From: Blastococcus sp. CT_GayMR19
GTDB lineage: Bacteria > Actinomycetota > Actinomycetes > Mycobacteriales > Geodermatophilaceae
Assembly: GCF_004570385.1 (NCBI RefSeq)
Contig: NZ_SPQL01000010.1
Location: 1 to 64,000 of the forward strand
Length of the DNA stretch: 64,000 bases
Reading direction: 5' to 3'
How positions within the stretch are numbered: the stretch's first letter is position 1; each line of letters starts with the position of its first letter. Positions 1 to 7,578 of this stretch are shown here, piece by piece. Made by a program: the position numbers and the translations under genes. The notes under the pieces are model-generated. The model saw nothing but the letters and a program-made list of their open reading frames with translations, had not been told where the DNA came from and ran no database searches.

Positions 1-1
1 C

Positions 2-133
2 TCGGCGCTCCTCTGCGAACGCCACCACGGCAAGGTCCACCACGGCTTCACCATCGTTCGAGATCCCGACGGCCGATGGCACACCTACCGCCCCGACGGC
101 ACCGAGATCGTCCTTTCCCCGCTGCTCGTCTGA
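2..133 (+). CDS. C-terminal end of a DUF222/HNH endonuclease-type protein (partial)
   Basis: The window begins inside this reading frame, so only the last 43 codons are present, ending at a TGA at 131-133. The visible residues include LCERHHGKVHHG followed by DPDGRWHTYRPDG. This resembles the histidine-rich HNH tail that ends DUF222 proteins, which occur in many copies in Geodermatophilaceae and related actinobacteria and are presumed nucleases. The N-terminal DUF222 part lies outside the window and cannot be checked. The next gene is convergent, 61 bases away. Confidence 0.7.
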   Translation, partial: SALLCERHHGKVHHGFTIVRDPDGRWHTYRPDGTEIVLSPLLV

Positions 134-194
134 CCCCGGCCGGCAGCAGATCGGGCGCGGCCAGGACGCGGTCTCCGTCGGAAAGCGCGCGGTC

Positions 195-1016
195 TCAGTC
201 GGGAAGGACGTCGTACTCCGAGGTGTCGTAGCGCGCCGACGTCACGACCGCGACCGGCTCGCTGAGCACGAGGGTCGCCTGGCTGTGCGCACCGCAGCCG
301 TAGTCCACGGTGACGACGCGGCCGTCAGCCGGCGCGTAGGCGTTGCCGCAGGCGCCCAGCATCGAGCGGAGCGATCCGGCCAGCGGGAGGAAGAAGCCGC
401 AGGTGACGCAGGGGCCCGGGGCGTGGCGGGCCATCGACGACGCGGGGCCGAACTCGCCGGCCGCCCAGCGGTCCACCGCCTCGCTCCGACCCTCGCATGA
501 CATCACGCGCTCGCGGCCCACCCCGACCTCGAAGGCGACGACGCTGCCCTCCGGGTCGTCGGCGGAGTCGTCGTCGGCCGCGTAGGACGGCACCAGCCGG
601 GGGTCGTCCTCGGTGGAGGGCAGCACGTCGCCGACGGAGAGATCGCCGGGACGCAGCCGCTCGTGCCACGGCACCCACGCGGGAGCCAGGAGCGCCTGCT
701 CGCCGGGCAGCAGCACGACCTCGTCGACGGTCACCGCGTCGTCGCCGGGGAAGCGGGCGAGGGTCACCGCCCAGTGCCACCCGACATAGCCGGGCAGCCG
801 GCTGGCGAAGGTGTGCGTGAGGACCGACCCGAGGACGTCGGGCGCGACCTCGCCGGTCACCGGCGCCACCGGCTCCGGCGCCGCGCCCAGGTGGTCGCCC
901 ACCAGCGCCGGGTCGCCGGCGGTCTCGACGGCGGCGGCGCGGGCCAGCTCGACCGCCGCGGCCAGCGCATCGTCGGCTGCGGACGCGGACCGGGGACGTG
1001 CGGAGGGCTCGGTCAC
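195..1016 (-). CDS. DUF3027 family protein
   Basis: This 273-residue protein has no known reaction. The GTG start at 1016 (VTEPSARPRS) was chosen because the frame further upstream runs into the divergent MFS gene and loses actinobacterial character; a weak GGCGGGG sits just before it. The C-terminal third carries paired cysteines (PCVTCGFF, GACGNA, DYGCGAH), suggesting metal binding; that is inference. An acidic stretch, DPEGSVVAFEVGVG, precedes them. DUF3027 genes are found in actinobacteria near the same MFS, DUF2771 and long cold-shock genes seen here (for example around Rv0871-Rv0883c of M. tuberculosis, from memory), which supports the family call but not a function. Confidence 0.85.
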   Translation of the reverse strand: MTEPSARPRSASAADDALAAAVELARAAAVETAGDPALVGDHLGAAPEPVAPVTGEVAPDVLGSVLTHTFASRLPGYVGWHWAVTLARFPGDDAVTVDEVVLLPGEQALLAPAWVPWHERLRPGDLSVGDVLPSTEDDPRLVPSYAADDDSADDPEGSVVAFEVGVGRERVMSCEGRSEAVDRWAAGEFGPASSMARHAPGPCVTCGFFLPLAGSLRSMLGACGNAYAPADGRVVTVDYGCGAHSQATLVLSEPVAVVTSARYDTSEYDVLPD

Positions 1017-1088
1017 CCCGCCATTGTCCCTGACGCGTCCATCGGGGCGACGCCCCGCCCGCACAGAATCGTGCGGCACCATGGAGCC

Positions 1089-2621
1089 GTGTCCGCCTCC
1101 CGCCGTCCGCCCGGTGTGCGCCGGAGCCCGCGGGCGTCCGGCAGGCGCAGCGCCGCCGACCCGGACCGCGTCGACACGGCTCCCCTCGACGTCCCCCGTC
1201 CGGCCACCCGGCCGATGCCCTCCGCCACGGATTCCGCGACGAATTCCGAACCGGGGAACGCGGACACCGCTCCGCCGAGGCTGACCGTCACGCGGGTCGC
1301 CGTCGCCCGCTCCCGCGAGCTCACGGCGGCAGGGGTCCGGCGGGTGCGGGCGGCCAGCCGTGCCGACGGCGCCGGGGAGAGCGGGCTGACCCACCTGCTG
1401 TGGGTGAACGCGCTGCACATGGCGGGGGACGCGATGGTGGCCGTGTCCCTGGCCGGGACCCTCTTCTTCGCGGCGACGACCGATGCCCGGCGCAGCAATG
1501 TCGCCCTCTACCTGCTGGTGACGATGGCCCCGTTCGCGCTGCTGGCGCCGGTCATCGGCCCGGTCCTGGACCGGCTGCAGCGCGGCCGCCGCTGGGCCCT
1601 CGCGGGCAGCCTGTTCGGCCGGGCGGCGCTGGCACTGGTGATGGTCTCCCACTACTACGACGCATGGCTCTACCCGGCGGCGCTCGGCGTCCTGGTGCTG
1701 TCGAAGTCGCACAACGTGCTCCGCGCCGCCGCCGTCCCCCGGGTGTTGCCCACAGCCCTGTCCCTGACCTCGGCGAACGCCCGGCTGTCGGTGTTCGGCC
1801 TGGTGACGGCAGGGCTCGCCGGCGGCCTCGGCGCCGGGATCGCCGCCCTGCTGGGGTTCGACTGGAGCCTGGCGGCCACCGCCGCGGTCTTCGTCGCCGC
1901 CGGGGTGCTCGCTGTCCGGCTGCCCCGGCACGTCGACGTGCCCACCGGCGAACTGCCCGCCGACGTCCTGACCACCGCTGAGATCCCCGTGGTGAGCGGG
2001 CGCCGCCGGCAGGTCAGCCCCCGGGTGGTGCTGGCGCTGCGGGCCACGGCCGCGCTGCGCGGTCTCGGCGGCTTCCTCACGATCTTCACCGCCTTCCTCG
2101 TGCAGGCCACCTTCGCCGTCGGCTGGGACGCCACGCTCGCCCTCGGCGCCGTGGCCGCGGCGGCCGGGCTGGGCAGCTTCACCGGCACCGCCGCCGGGTC
2201 CCGCCCGCACAGCACGACGCCGGACCGGCTGGTGCTCGTCGCCGCGGGGGCCGCGGCCGCCGTCACGGTGCTGGCCGCGGTGTTCTACAGCTTCACGATG
2301 GCCGCCGTCGTCGCCTTCGTGGCCGCGGTGACCAATGCGCTCGGCAAGGTGTCGCTGGACGCCATCATCCAGCGCGAGGTGCCCGACAGCCTGCGCGCGT
2401 CGGCGTTCGCCCGCTCGGAGACGTGGTTGCAGATGGCCTGGGTGATCGGCGGGGCGCTCGGGATCGCGCTGCCGCCGACCGGCTGGCTCGGCTTCACCGT
2501 CGCGGCGGCTCTGCTGACCGTCGCCGTCGGGCTGGTGCTGTGGAGCATGCACCGCGGCCGCCCCCGGCCCGTCGTCCCGGCCGAGGCGCCGACCACCCCG
2601 GTCGGGCCGCAGTGGTCGTGA
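1089..2621 (+). CDS. MFS transporter
   Basis: A 510-residue integral membrane protein of the major facilitator superfamily. The first ~95 residues are a polar arginine- and proline-rich cytoplasmic extension; about twelve hydrophobic segments follow from VNALHMAGDAMVAVSL onward, with a basic loop after the second segment (DRLQRGRRWALAG) typical of MFS proteins. The GTG start at 1089 (VSASRRPP) is the best available, but initiation further downstream is possible because the extension is low-complexity. The substrate is unknown. Its stop overlaps the start of the following lipoprotein gene by four bases (GTGA), so the pair is almost certainly co-translated. Confidence 0.85.
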   Translation: MSASRRPPGVRRSPRASGRRSAADPDRVDTAPLDVPRPATRPMPSATDSATNSEPGNADTAPPRLTVTRVAVARSRELTAAGVRRVRAASRADGAGESGLTHLLWVNALHMAGDAMVAVSLAGTLFFAATTDARRSNVALYLLVTMAPFALLAPVIGPVLDRLQRGRRWALAGSLFGRAALALVMVSHYYDAWLYPAALGVLVLSKSHNVLRAAAVPRVLPTALSLTSANARLSVFGLVTAGLAGGLGAGIAALLGFDWSLAATAAVFVAAGVLAVRLPRHVDVPTGELPADVLTTAEIPVVSGRRRQVSPRVVLALRATAALRGLGGFLTIFTAFLVQATFAVGWDATLALGAVAAAAGLGSFTGTAAGSRPHSTTPDRLVLVAAGAAAAVTVLAAVFYSFTMAAVVAFVAAVTNALGKVSLDAIIQREVPDSLRASAFARSETWLQMAWVIGGALGIALPPTGWLGFTVAAALLTVAVGLVLWSMHRGRPRPVVPAEAPTTPVGPQWS

Positions 2622-3100
2622 GACGAGCCGCCGCCGCGCTGACCCTCCTCGCCCTCGCCGGTTGCGGAGGCAGCGCGTCCGCCGCGCCGGGCGACGTGCG
2701 GGTCGAGGTCGGCGCGCAGGACGTCACGGCCCGCCCGGTGCAGTACTGCCAGGACGGCGAGCGGGTGCGCTACCGCAACGCCCCGCCGGTCATCGAGGTG
2801 TCGCCGGACGCCGTCATCACGCTGACGGTGCCCGAGGCGATCGCCGAACGGGGCTGGAGCGTGCAGGTCTTCGACGAGGGTCTCGAGGAGATCCTCGGCG
2901 AGGTCGACGTCCCGGCGGGCGAGGACCAGCTGACCGAGATCAACACCTCCGACGTCGTCCCGCCGGCGTTCTACCTCGTGATCGTCGAGGACAAGGGCGG
3001 CGACTGCGGTGAGTGGTCCGGCGCCTGGCCGGTCGGCTTCGTGCGGGCCGGTGGCGACCTGGGTGGGACGCCGTCCTCCGGCGCCCCACCCGCGGGTTAG
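2618..3100 (+). CDS. DUF2771-type lipoprotein
   Basis: A 160-residue predicted lipoprotein. The GTG start at 2618 overlaps the upstream MFS stop. The N-terminus is a short lipoprotein signal, [16 protein letters not shown], with the lipobox cysteine at residue 16 followed by GGSASAAP. The mature part contains two cysteines (QYCQDG and GDCGEW) that could form a disulfide outside the membrane and ends in a PVGFVRAGG motif typical of DUF2771. Coupling to the MFS gene suggests an accessory role for the transporter at the outer face of the membrane; that is inference. The 3' end overlaps the convergent cold-shock gene by four bases. Confidence 0.8.
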   Translation: MRRAAAALTLLALAGCGGSASAAPGDVRVEVGAQDVTARPVQYCQDGERVRYRNAPPVIEVSPDAVITLTVPEAIAERGWSVQVFDEGLEEILGEVDVPAGEDQLTEINTSDVVPPAFYLVIVEDKGGDCGEWSGAWPVGFVRAGGDLGGTPSSGAPPAG

Positions 3101-3492
3101 CTCTCCAGGTCGGTCGCGACCGCGCGCAGCACCGAGGCCACCTTGCGCGACTCGGCCCGGTCGGGGTGCCGGCCGCGGCGCAGGCCCTCGCCGACGTCGT
3201 CCAGCAGCTTGATCAGGTCCTCGATGATCGGGACGAGATCGTCGGGCTTCTTCCGGCTCTGCTCCCTGACCGAGGCGGCCACCGAGGGCAACGGGTCCAG
3301 GATGCGGACCTGCAGCGCCTGGTCACCCCGCTTGCCCGCGACGATGCCGAACTCCACGCGCTGACCGGGCTTGAGCTCGGCGGTCCCGGCCGGGAGTGCG
3401 TCCTTGTGCACGAAGACGTCCGGGCCGTCCTCGCGCGCGAGGAAGCCGAAACCCTTCTCCGGGTTGAACCACTTGACCTTGCCGGTGGGCAC
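3097..3492 (-). CDS. Cold-shock domain protein with C-terminal extension (CspB-like)
   Basis: The first ~65 residues form a cold-shock domain with the RNP1-like KGFGFLAR and RNP2-like DVFVHKDAL motifs, which bind single-stranded RNA or DNA. A further ~65 residues ([18 protein letters not shown]) form a charged, probably helical tail, giving 131 residues, about twice a standard Csp. Long forms of this kind are known in actinobacteria next to DUF2771 and MFS genes. The start is GTG, preceded by AGAGGGATCC. A GC hairpin at 3545-3562 (7-bp stem) lies 53-70 bases upstream of the start, inside the probable leader, and could affect expression. Confidence 0.9.
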   Translation of the reverse strand: MPTGKVKWFNPEKGFGFLAREDGPDVFVHKDALPAGTAELKPGQRVEFGIVAGKRGDQALQVRILDPLPSVAASVREQSRKKPDDLVPIIEDLIKLLDDVGEGLRRGRHPDRAESRKVASVLRAVATDLES

Positions 3493-3628
3493 GTTGGATC
3501 CCTCTTGCTCGCTGCCGGGTCCGGCACGGGGCCGGGAGGACGACGGCGGCCCGGGGGCCGCCCTGCCGACAGGTTAGCGGCCGGACCCTCCAGCCGGACC
3601 TGCTATTCCGTCCGAGCCGTCCGCGTGC

Positions 3629-4195
3629 TCACGCTGCGCTCTCGCGGGGAACCACTCCGAGCCGGTCCAGCAGTTCGAGGAACACCACGGCGAAGTCGTT
3701 GTCCGCGACCGCCGTCTCGACCTCCGACCAGTCGACCTGCTCCCGCAGCGCCCGCGCGACGGGGAGCATCCGGGAGAAGTCGCAGTAGTGCTCGTCCAGG
3801 GCCATCAGCTTGGTGACGACGATGTCGGTCGCCAGCAGGACCGGCATGTGCACCGACAGGACCGGCAGGTTCTCCGCCCGGTCGATGAGGACCGTCTCCA
3901 CCGGATGGCCGCAGGTGCGCCACAGGACGTCGACGAAGGAGTTGCCGCTGACGACCTTGGTCAGCCAGTCCTCGGGCGGGTCCTGCACCTCGAGCCCCGC
4001 ATCGGCCAGTACCTTCGCTGCCCGCTCCGACTCGGCCTCCGGCACCAGGAAGTCGGCATCGTGGTCCGGCTCGGGCGCACCGCGGACCCACGCCGCGTAG
4101 CCGCCGCACAGGGCGAAGGGCACGTCACCCTCCTTGAGCGCGACGGCCGTGCGCTTCAGGAGGTCACGGATCTCGTCGCGATCGGATGGCTGCAC
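3629..4195 (-). CDS. Nucleotidyltransferase-like protein
   Basis: A 188-residue protein resembling the minimal nucleotidyltransferase fold. Near residue 30 it has LCGGYAAWVRG followed by PDHDADFLV, matching the glycine-rich helix and acidic pair of that superfamily; the C-terminal half includes LLATDIVVTKLMALDEH, seen in AbiEii-like and DUF6036-like members. GTG at 4195 is chosen because it leaves room for a promoter before the divergent gene; an in-frame ATG at 4228 is the alternative. No antitoxin-like partner is adjacent, so a toxin-antitoxin role is unsupported. Substrate and function are unknown. Confidence 0.6.
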   Translation of the reverse strand: MQPSDRDEIRDLLKRTAVALKEGDVPFALCGGYAAWVRGAPEPDHDADFLVPEAESERAAKVLADAGLEVQDPPEDWLTKVVSGNSFVDVLWRTCGHPVETVLIDRAENLPVLSVHMPVLLATDIVVTKLMALDEHYCDFSRMLPVARALREQVDWSEVETAVADNDFAVVFLELLDRLGVVPRESAA

Positions 4196-4272
4196 GCCGC
4201 TCCTGCTACCCGCGCCGACCACAGGCACGCACGCGGGCGGTAGAACAGCCCCGGTCGGGGCACAGCGGCACC

Positions 4273-5040
4273 GTGCGCATCGCGACCTTCAACCTCCTCC
4301 ACGGCCGCTCCCTCGACGACGGACGCGTCGACGTCGACCGGCTCGCCTCGGCCGTGAAGAGCCTCGACGCCGACGTGCTCGGGCTGCAGGAGGTGGACCG
4401 GGACCAGCCGCGGTCGATGGGTGCCGACCTCACGGCGGTGGCCGCGGAGGCGATGGGGGCCCCGGAGCACCAGTTCGTCGCCGCTCTGCACGGCACACCC
4501 GGCGGCACCTGGATGGCCGCGACCGGCGAGGAGCAGCCCGGGTCGGCCACCTACGGCATCGCCCTGCTCTCCCGCTACCCGGTGGTCTCCTGGCGGGTGG
4601 TCCGCCTGCCCGCGCTGCGGACCAGCGTGCCGTTGTGGTCCACCGTGACCCGCCGCCCCTTCCTGGCCCGCGACGAGCCGCGGGTGGCGGTGGCGGCGGT
4701 GCTCGAGGGGCCGTTCGGTCAGTTCACGGTGTGCAACACGCACCTGTCGTTCATCCCGGGGTGGAACGGCATGCAGCTGCGCCGGCTGATGCGCTCCCTC
4801 GTCGGCACCCGCGAGCCGCTCGTGGTGATGGGCGACCTGAACATGGAGCGCCGGCAGGCCGCCCGGCTCAGCGGCCTGCGCCCGATCGCGACGGCCAACA
4901 CGTTCCCGGTGGAGCGGCCGCGACGGCAGCTCGACCACGTGCTGGTGCGGGGGAACCTGCGCGCCACCGGACCCGGTGAGGCGGTGCGGCTGCCGCTCTC
5001 GGACCACCGCGCACTCGTCGTCCCCTGCGCTCCGGTCTGA
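4273..5040 (+). CDS. Endonuclease/exonuclease/phosphatase (EEP) family hydrolase
   Basis: A 255-residue metal-dependent phosphodiesterase-type enzyme. All core EEP motifs are visible in order: RIATFNLLHG at the N-terminus, LGLQEVDRDQ for the metal-binding glutamate, VCNTHLSF, VMGDLNM, QLDHVLV and LSDHRAL for the catalytic histidine. The GTG at 4273 places the first beta strand at the very N-terminus, as usual in the family. No signal peptide is seen, so it is probably cytoplasmic. The family includes DNA repair nucleases, sphingomyelinases and inositol phosphatases; nothing here decides the substrate. Confidence 0.85.
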   Translation: MRIATFNLLHGRSLDDGRVDVDRLASAVKSLDADVLGLQEVDRDQPRSMGADLTAVAAEAMGAPEHQFVAALHGTPGGTWMAATGEEQPGSATYGIALLSRYPVVSWRVVRLPALRTSVPLWSTVTRRPFLARDEPRVAVAAVLEGPFGQFTVCNTHLSFIPGWNGMQLRRLMRSLVGTREPLVVMGDLNMERRQAARLSGLRPIATANTFPVERPRRQLDHVLVRGNLRATGPGEAVRLPLSDHRALVVPCAPV

Positions 5041-5088
5041 GCCGGGTGCGACTCGCGTCCCCGGCCGGGCTGCGCCACGATGCCCGTT

Positions 5089-5415
5089 ATGGCCAGTAAC
5101 GGTTTCGCCCGCGCCTTCGAGCTCGTCGCCACGATCGTCCGGGTGGTCTGCTCGGTGATCGCCGCCCTGATCGTGGCGCACGCGGTCTTCGTGCTGTTCG
5201 AGGCGAACCCCGCGAACCCCCTGGTCACCTTCACCGCCGGCTGGCGGGACACCTTCGGCTGGTTCACCAGGGACCTGTTCACCCCGTCGGACCCCAAGAT
5301 CGCCGAGACGATCAACGACGGGCTGGCCGCGTTGATCTGGGTCGTCGTCGGCAGCCTCGTCTCGAAGCTGGTCGTGCGGCTCGCCCCGGCCTCGAAGGTC
5401 AAGGCCGACACGTAG
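5089..5415 (+). CDS. Small two-segment membrane protein, unknown function
   Basis: A 108-residue protein starting MASNGFARAFELV. It has a hydrophobic segment near residues 15-38 (VCSVIAALIVAHAVFVLF) and a second near the C-terminus (GLAALIWVVVGSLVSKLV), separated by a loop rich in aromatic residues. A nearby in-frame ATG three codons upstream at 5080 is an alternative start. I do not recognise a family function. It is convergent with the acyl-CoA synthetase gene, whose stop lies 15 bases away. Confidence 0.7.
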   Translation: MASNGFARAFELVATIVRVVCSVIAALIVAHAVFVLFEANPANPLVTFTAGWRDTFGWFTRDLFTPSDPKIAETINDGLAALIWVVVGSLVSKLVVRLAPASKVKADT

Positions 5416-5430
5416 CCCCGGCCGGACGGC

Positions 5431-7089
5431 TCAGGCGTTCTTGACGGCGGCCGCGGACTGCAGGCCCAGCTCCTCGACCGAGACCTGCCGCATCTCGACC
5501 TTGCGGATCTTCCCGGTCACCGTCATCGGGAACTCCTCGACGATCTTGACGTAGCGGGGCACCTTGTAGTGCGCCAGCTTCCCGGCGCAGAACTCCCGCA
5601 GGCTCTCCGCGGTGAGCGGCTCGGCGCCCTTCCGCAGCCGCACCCACGCCATCAGCTCCTCGCCGTAGCGCTCGTCGGGGACGCCGATCACCTGCGCGTC
5701 GACGACGTCGGGGTGGGTGTAGAGGAACTCCTCGATCTCCCGCGGGTACACGTTCTCCCCGCCGCGGATGACCATGTCCTTGATCCGGCCGACGATGTTC
5801 AGGTAGCCCTCGGCGTCCATGACGGCCAGGTCGCCGGTGTGCATCCAGCGGGCGCGGTCGATGACCTCCGCGGTCTTCTCCGGCTCGTTCCAGTAGCCGA
5901 GCATCACCGAGTAGCCGCGGGTGCAGAACTCCCCCGGCTCACCGCGGGGGACGGTCAGCCCGGTGGCCGGGTCGACGACCTTGACCTCCAGGTGCGGGTG
6001 CACCCGCCCGACGGTCGACGTCCGCCGGTCGAGGTCGTCGTCCGCCCCGGTCTGCGTGGACACCGGTGAGGTCTCGGTCATGCCGTAGCAGATGGTCACC
6101 TCGGCCATGCCCATCTCGTTCACGACCCGCTTCATCACCTCCACCGGGCACGGCGAACCGGCCATGATCCCGGTGCGCAGGGTGGAGAGGTCGTAGTCGG
6201 CGAAGTCCGGCAGGCCGAGCTCGGCGATGAACATGGTGGGGACGCCGTACAGCGACGTGCACTTCTCGTCCTGCACGGCCTTCAGCGTCAGCGCGGGGTC
6301 GAAGCCCGGCGCCGGGATGACCATCGTCGCGCCGTGCGAGGTGGCCGCGAGGTTGCCCATGCCCATGCCGAAGCAGTGGTAGTAGGGCACCGGGATGCAG
6401 ATCCGGTCGGCCTCGGTGTAGCCGCAGCCCTCGCCCACGAAGAACCCGTTGTTGAGCAGGTTGTGGTGGGTGAGGGTGGCGCCCTTAGGGAAGCCCGTGG
6501 TTCCCGACGTGTACTGGATGTTGATGGGATCGTCGGCGGAGAGCTCGGTCTTCCGCTGCGCCAGCTTCTGCCGGTCGCCGGCCCGGCCGGTGGCCAGTAG
6601 GTCGTTCCAGGCGTCGTCGCCGAGGAAGAGCACCTCGCGGAGGTCGGGGCAGTCGCCGCGCACCTCGGCCACCATGGCGCGGTAGTCGCTGGTCTTGAAC
6701 TGCGGCGCCGACACGAGCACCGAGATGCCGGCCTGCTTGAGGACGTAGCCGAGCTCGTGGGTGCGGTACGCCGGGTTGATGTTCACCAGGATCGCGCCGA
6801 GCTTCGCCGTCCCGTACTGCACGAACGCCCACTCGGCGCAGTTCGGCGCCCAGATGCCGACCCGGTCGCCCTTGCGCACCCCGAGCGCGTCCAGTCCGAG
6901 GGCGCAGGCGTCCACCTCGGCGACGAACTCGGGATAGCTGAACCGGCGGCCCGAGGCGCACTCCACGAGCGCCTCGTGGTCGCCCACCCGCGCCGCCGTC
7001 CGATCCAGGTTCGCCCCGATCGTGTCGCCCAGCAGGGGCACCGTGGAGGTGCCGCTGCTGTAGGACGGCAGCGCGGGCGCAGTGTTCAT
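5431..7089 (-). CDS. AMP-binding acyl-CoA synthetase (FadD-like)
   Basis: A 552-residue member of the adenylate-forming superfamily that activates a carboxylic acid with ATP and loads it on CoA. The P-loop-like motif [12 protein letters not shown] lies near residue 200 (lysine 202), followed by YGMTETSP, the hinge region TGDLAVMD and [15 protein letters not shown], and the C-terminal lysine motif [11 protein letters not shown]. The overall pattern fits the medium- to long-chain FadD group rather than acetyl-CoA synthetase. The chain-length preference is not decidable here. Upstream, 32-43 bases before the start, lies the 12-mer GAGCGCCAGCGA (7121-7132, minus strand), also found before the oxidoreductase gene at 27.6 kb. 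Confidence 0.9.
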   Translation of the reverse strand: MNTAPALPSYSSGTSTVPLLGDTIGANLDRTAARVGDHEALVECASGRRFSYPEFVAEVDACALGLDALGVRKGDRVGIWAPNCAEWAFVQYGTAKLGAILVNINPAYRTHELGYVLKQAGISVLVSAPQFKTSDYRAMVAEVRGDCPDLREVLFLGDDAWNDLLATGRAGDRQKLAQRKTELSADDPINIQYTSGTTGFPKGATLTHHNLLNNGFFVGEGCGYTEADRICIPVPYYHCFGMGMGNLAATSHGATMVIPAPGFDPALTLKAVQDEKCTSLYGVPTMFIAELGLPDFADYDLSTLRTGIMAGSPCPVEVMKRVVNEMGMAEVTICYGMTETSPVSTQTGADDDLDRRTSTVGRVHPHLEVKVVDPATGLTVPRGEPGEFCTRGYSVMLGYWNEPEKTAEVIDRARWMHTGDLAVMDAEGYLNIVGRIKDMVIRGGENVYPREIEEFLYTHPDVVDAQVIGVPDERYGEELMAWVRLRKGAEPLTAESLREFCAGKLAHYKVPRYVKIVEEFPMTVTGKIRKVEMRQVSVEELGLQSAAAVKNA

Positions 7090-7165
7090 AGCTCGGCTCC
7101 GCCCTCGTTCCGCTCCTCGGTCGCTGGCGCTCCCTGCGATGCTCGCTCAGGCGTCGCCTGCGCGG

Positions 7166-7387
7166 TCATCGGCCTTCCACCACCTGGACACCGGCCCGGT
7201 TGGGCTTGTCGGTCGGGTGCGCGTAGCGGATCCGCTCGACCGGCAGCGGGAAGCTGTGGTCCTCGCCGAAGGGCGAGAGCGAGCCGGCCGCCGGGCTGGT
7301 GAACTCGGTCAGCGGCGGGCCGCCCGTGTCGGACTGCCCCCAGGTGGGCTCCACCAGGTGCGCGTTCTTCGTCTTGCGCTTGGCCAT
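7166..7387 (-). CDS. Small basic hypothetical protein
   Basis: A 73-residue protein beginning MAKRKTKNAHLVEPTW and ending in DKPNRAGVQVVEGR. No membrane segment or signal is visible; the middle is rich in proline, serine and glycine and is probably disordered. The start codon at 7387 has GGAGGCG about six bases upstream, a good ribosome binding site. It lies upstream of the acyl-CoA synthetase on the same strand, with 76 bases between, so the two could share a transcript. No function is assigned. Confidence 0.65.
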   Translation of the reverse strand: MAKRKTKNAHLVEPTWGQSDTGGPPLTEFTSPAAGSLSPFGEDHSFPLPVERIRYAHPTDKPNRAGVQVVEGR

Positions 7388-7578
7388 GTCGCCTCCGTGT
7401 CCAGGTGCACCGTCTGCGTGCACGTCGGGGTCATCTTCGCGTGGTCCTACCCCGCGCGCACGCACTCTCCCCCTCGCGGGTCCGGACGGGTCGTCCGGGA
7501 TCCCCGGCCGGGCCCGCCGACGGCGTCCGGCCGGCCGGGCGGCAGCACCCGTTGCGGCGACGACGTAGCGTGGACCGG

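Noticed and set aside
195..2552. A very long minus-strand frame across the MFS gene
   Set aside because: Only its last 273 codons (DUF3027) look like protein; the rest is arginine- and glycine-rich antisense of the MFS gene, an effect of very high GC content.
3629..5040. Toxin-antitoxin module formed by the nucleotidyltransferase-like gene and its neighbour
   Set aside because: The adjacent gene is a divergent EEP hydrolase of normal size and no small antitoxin-like gene is present.
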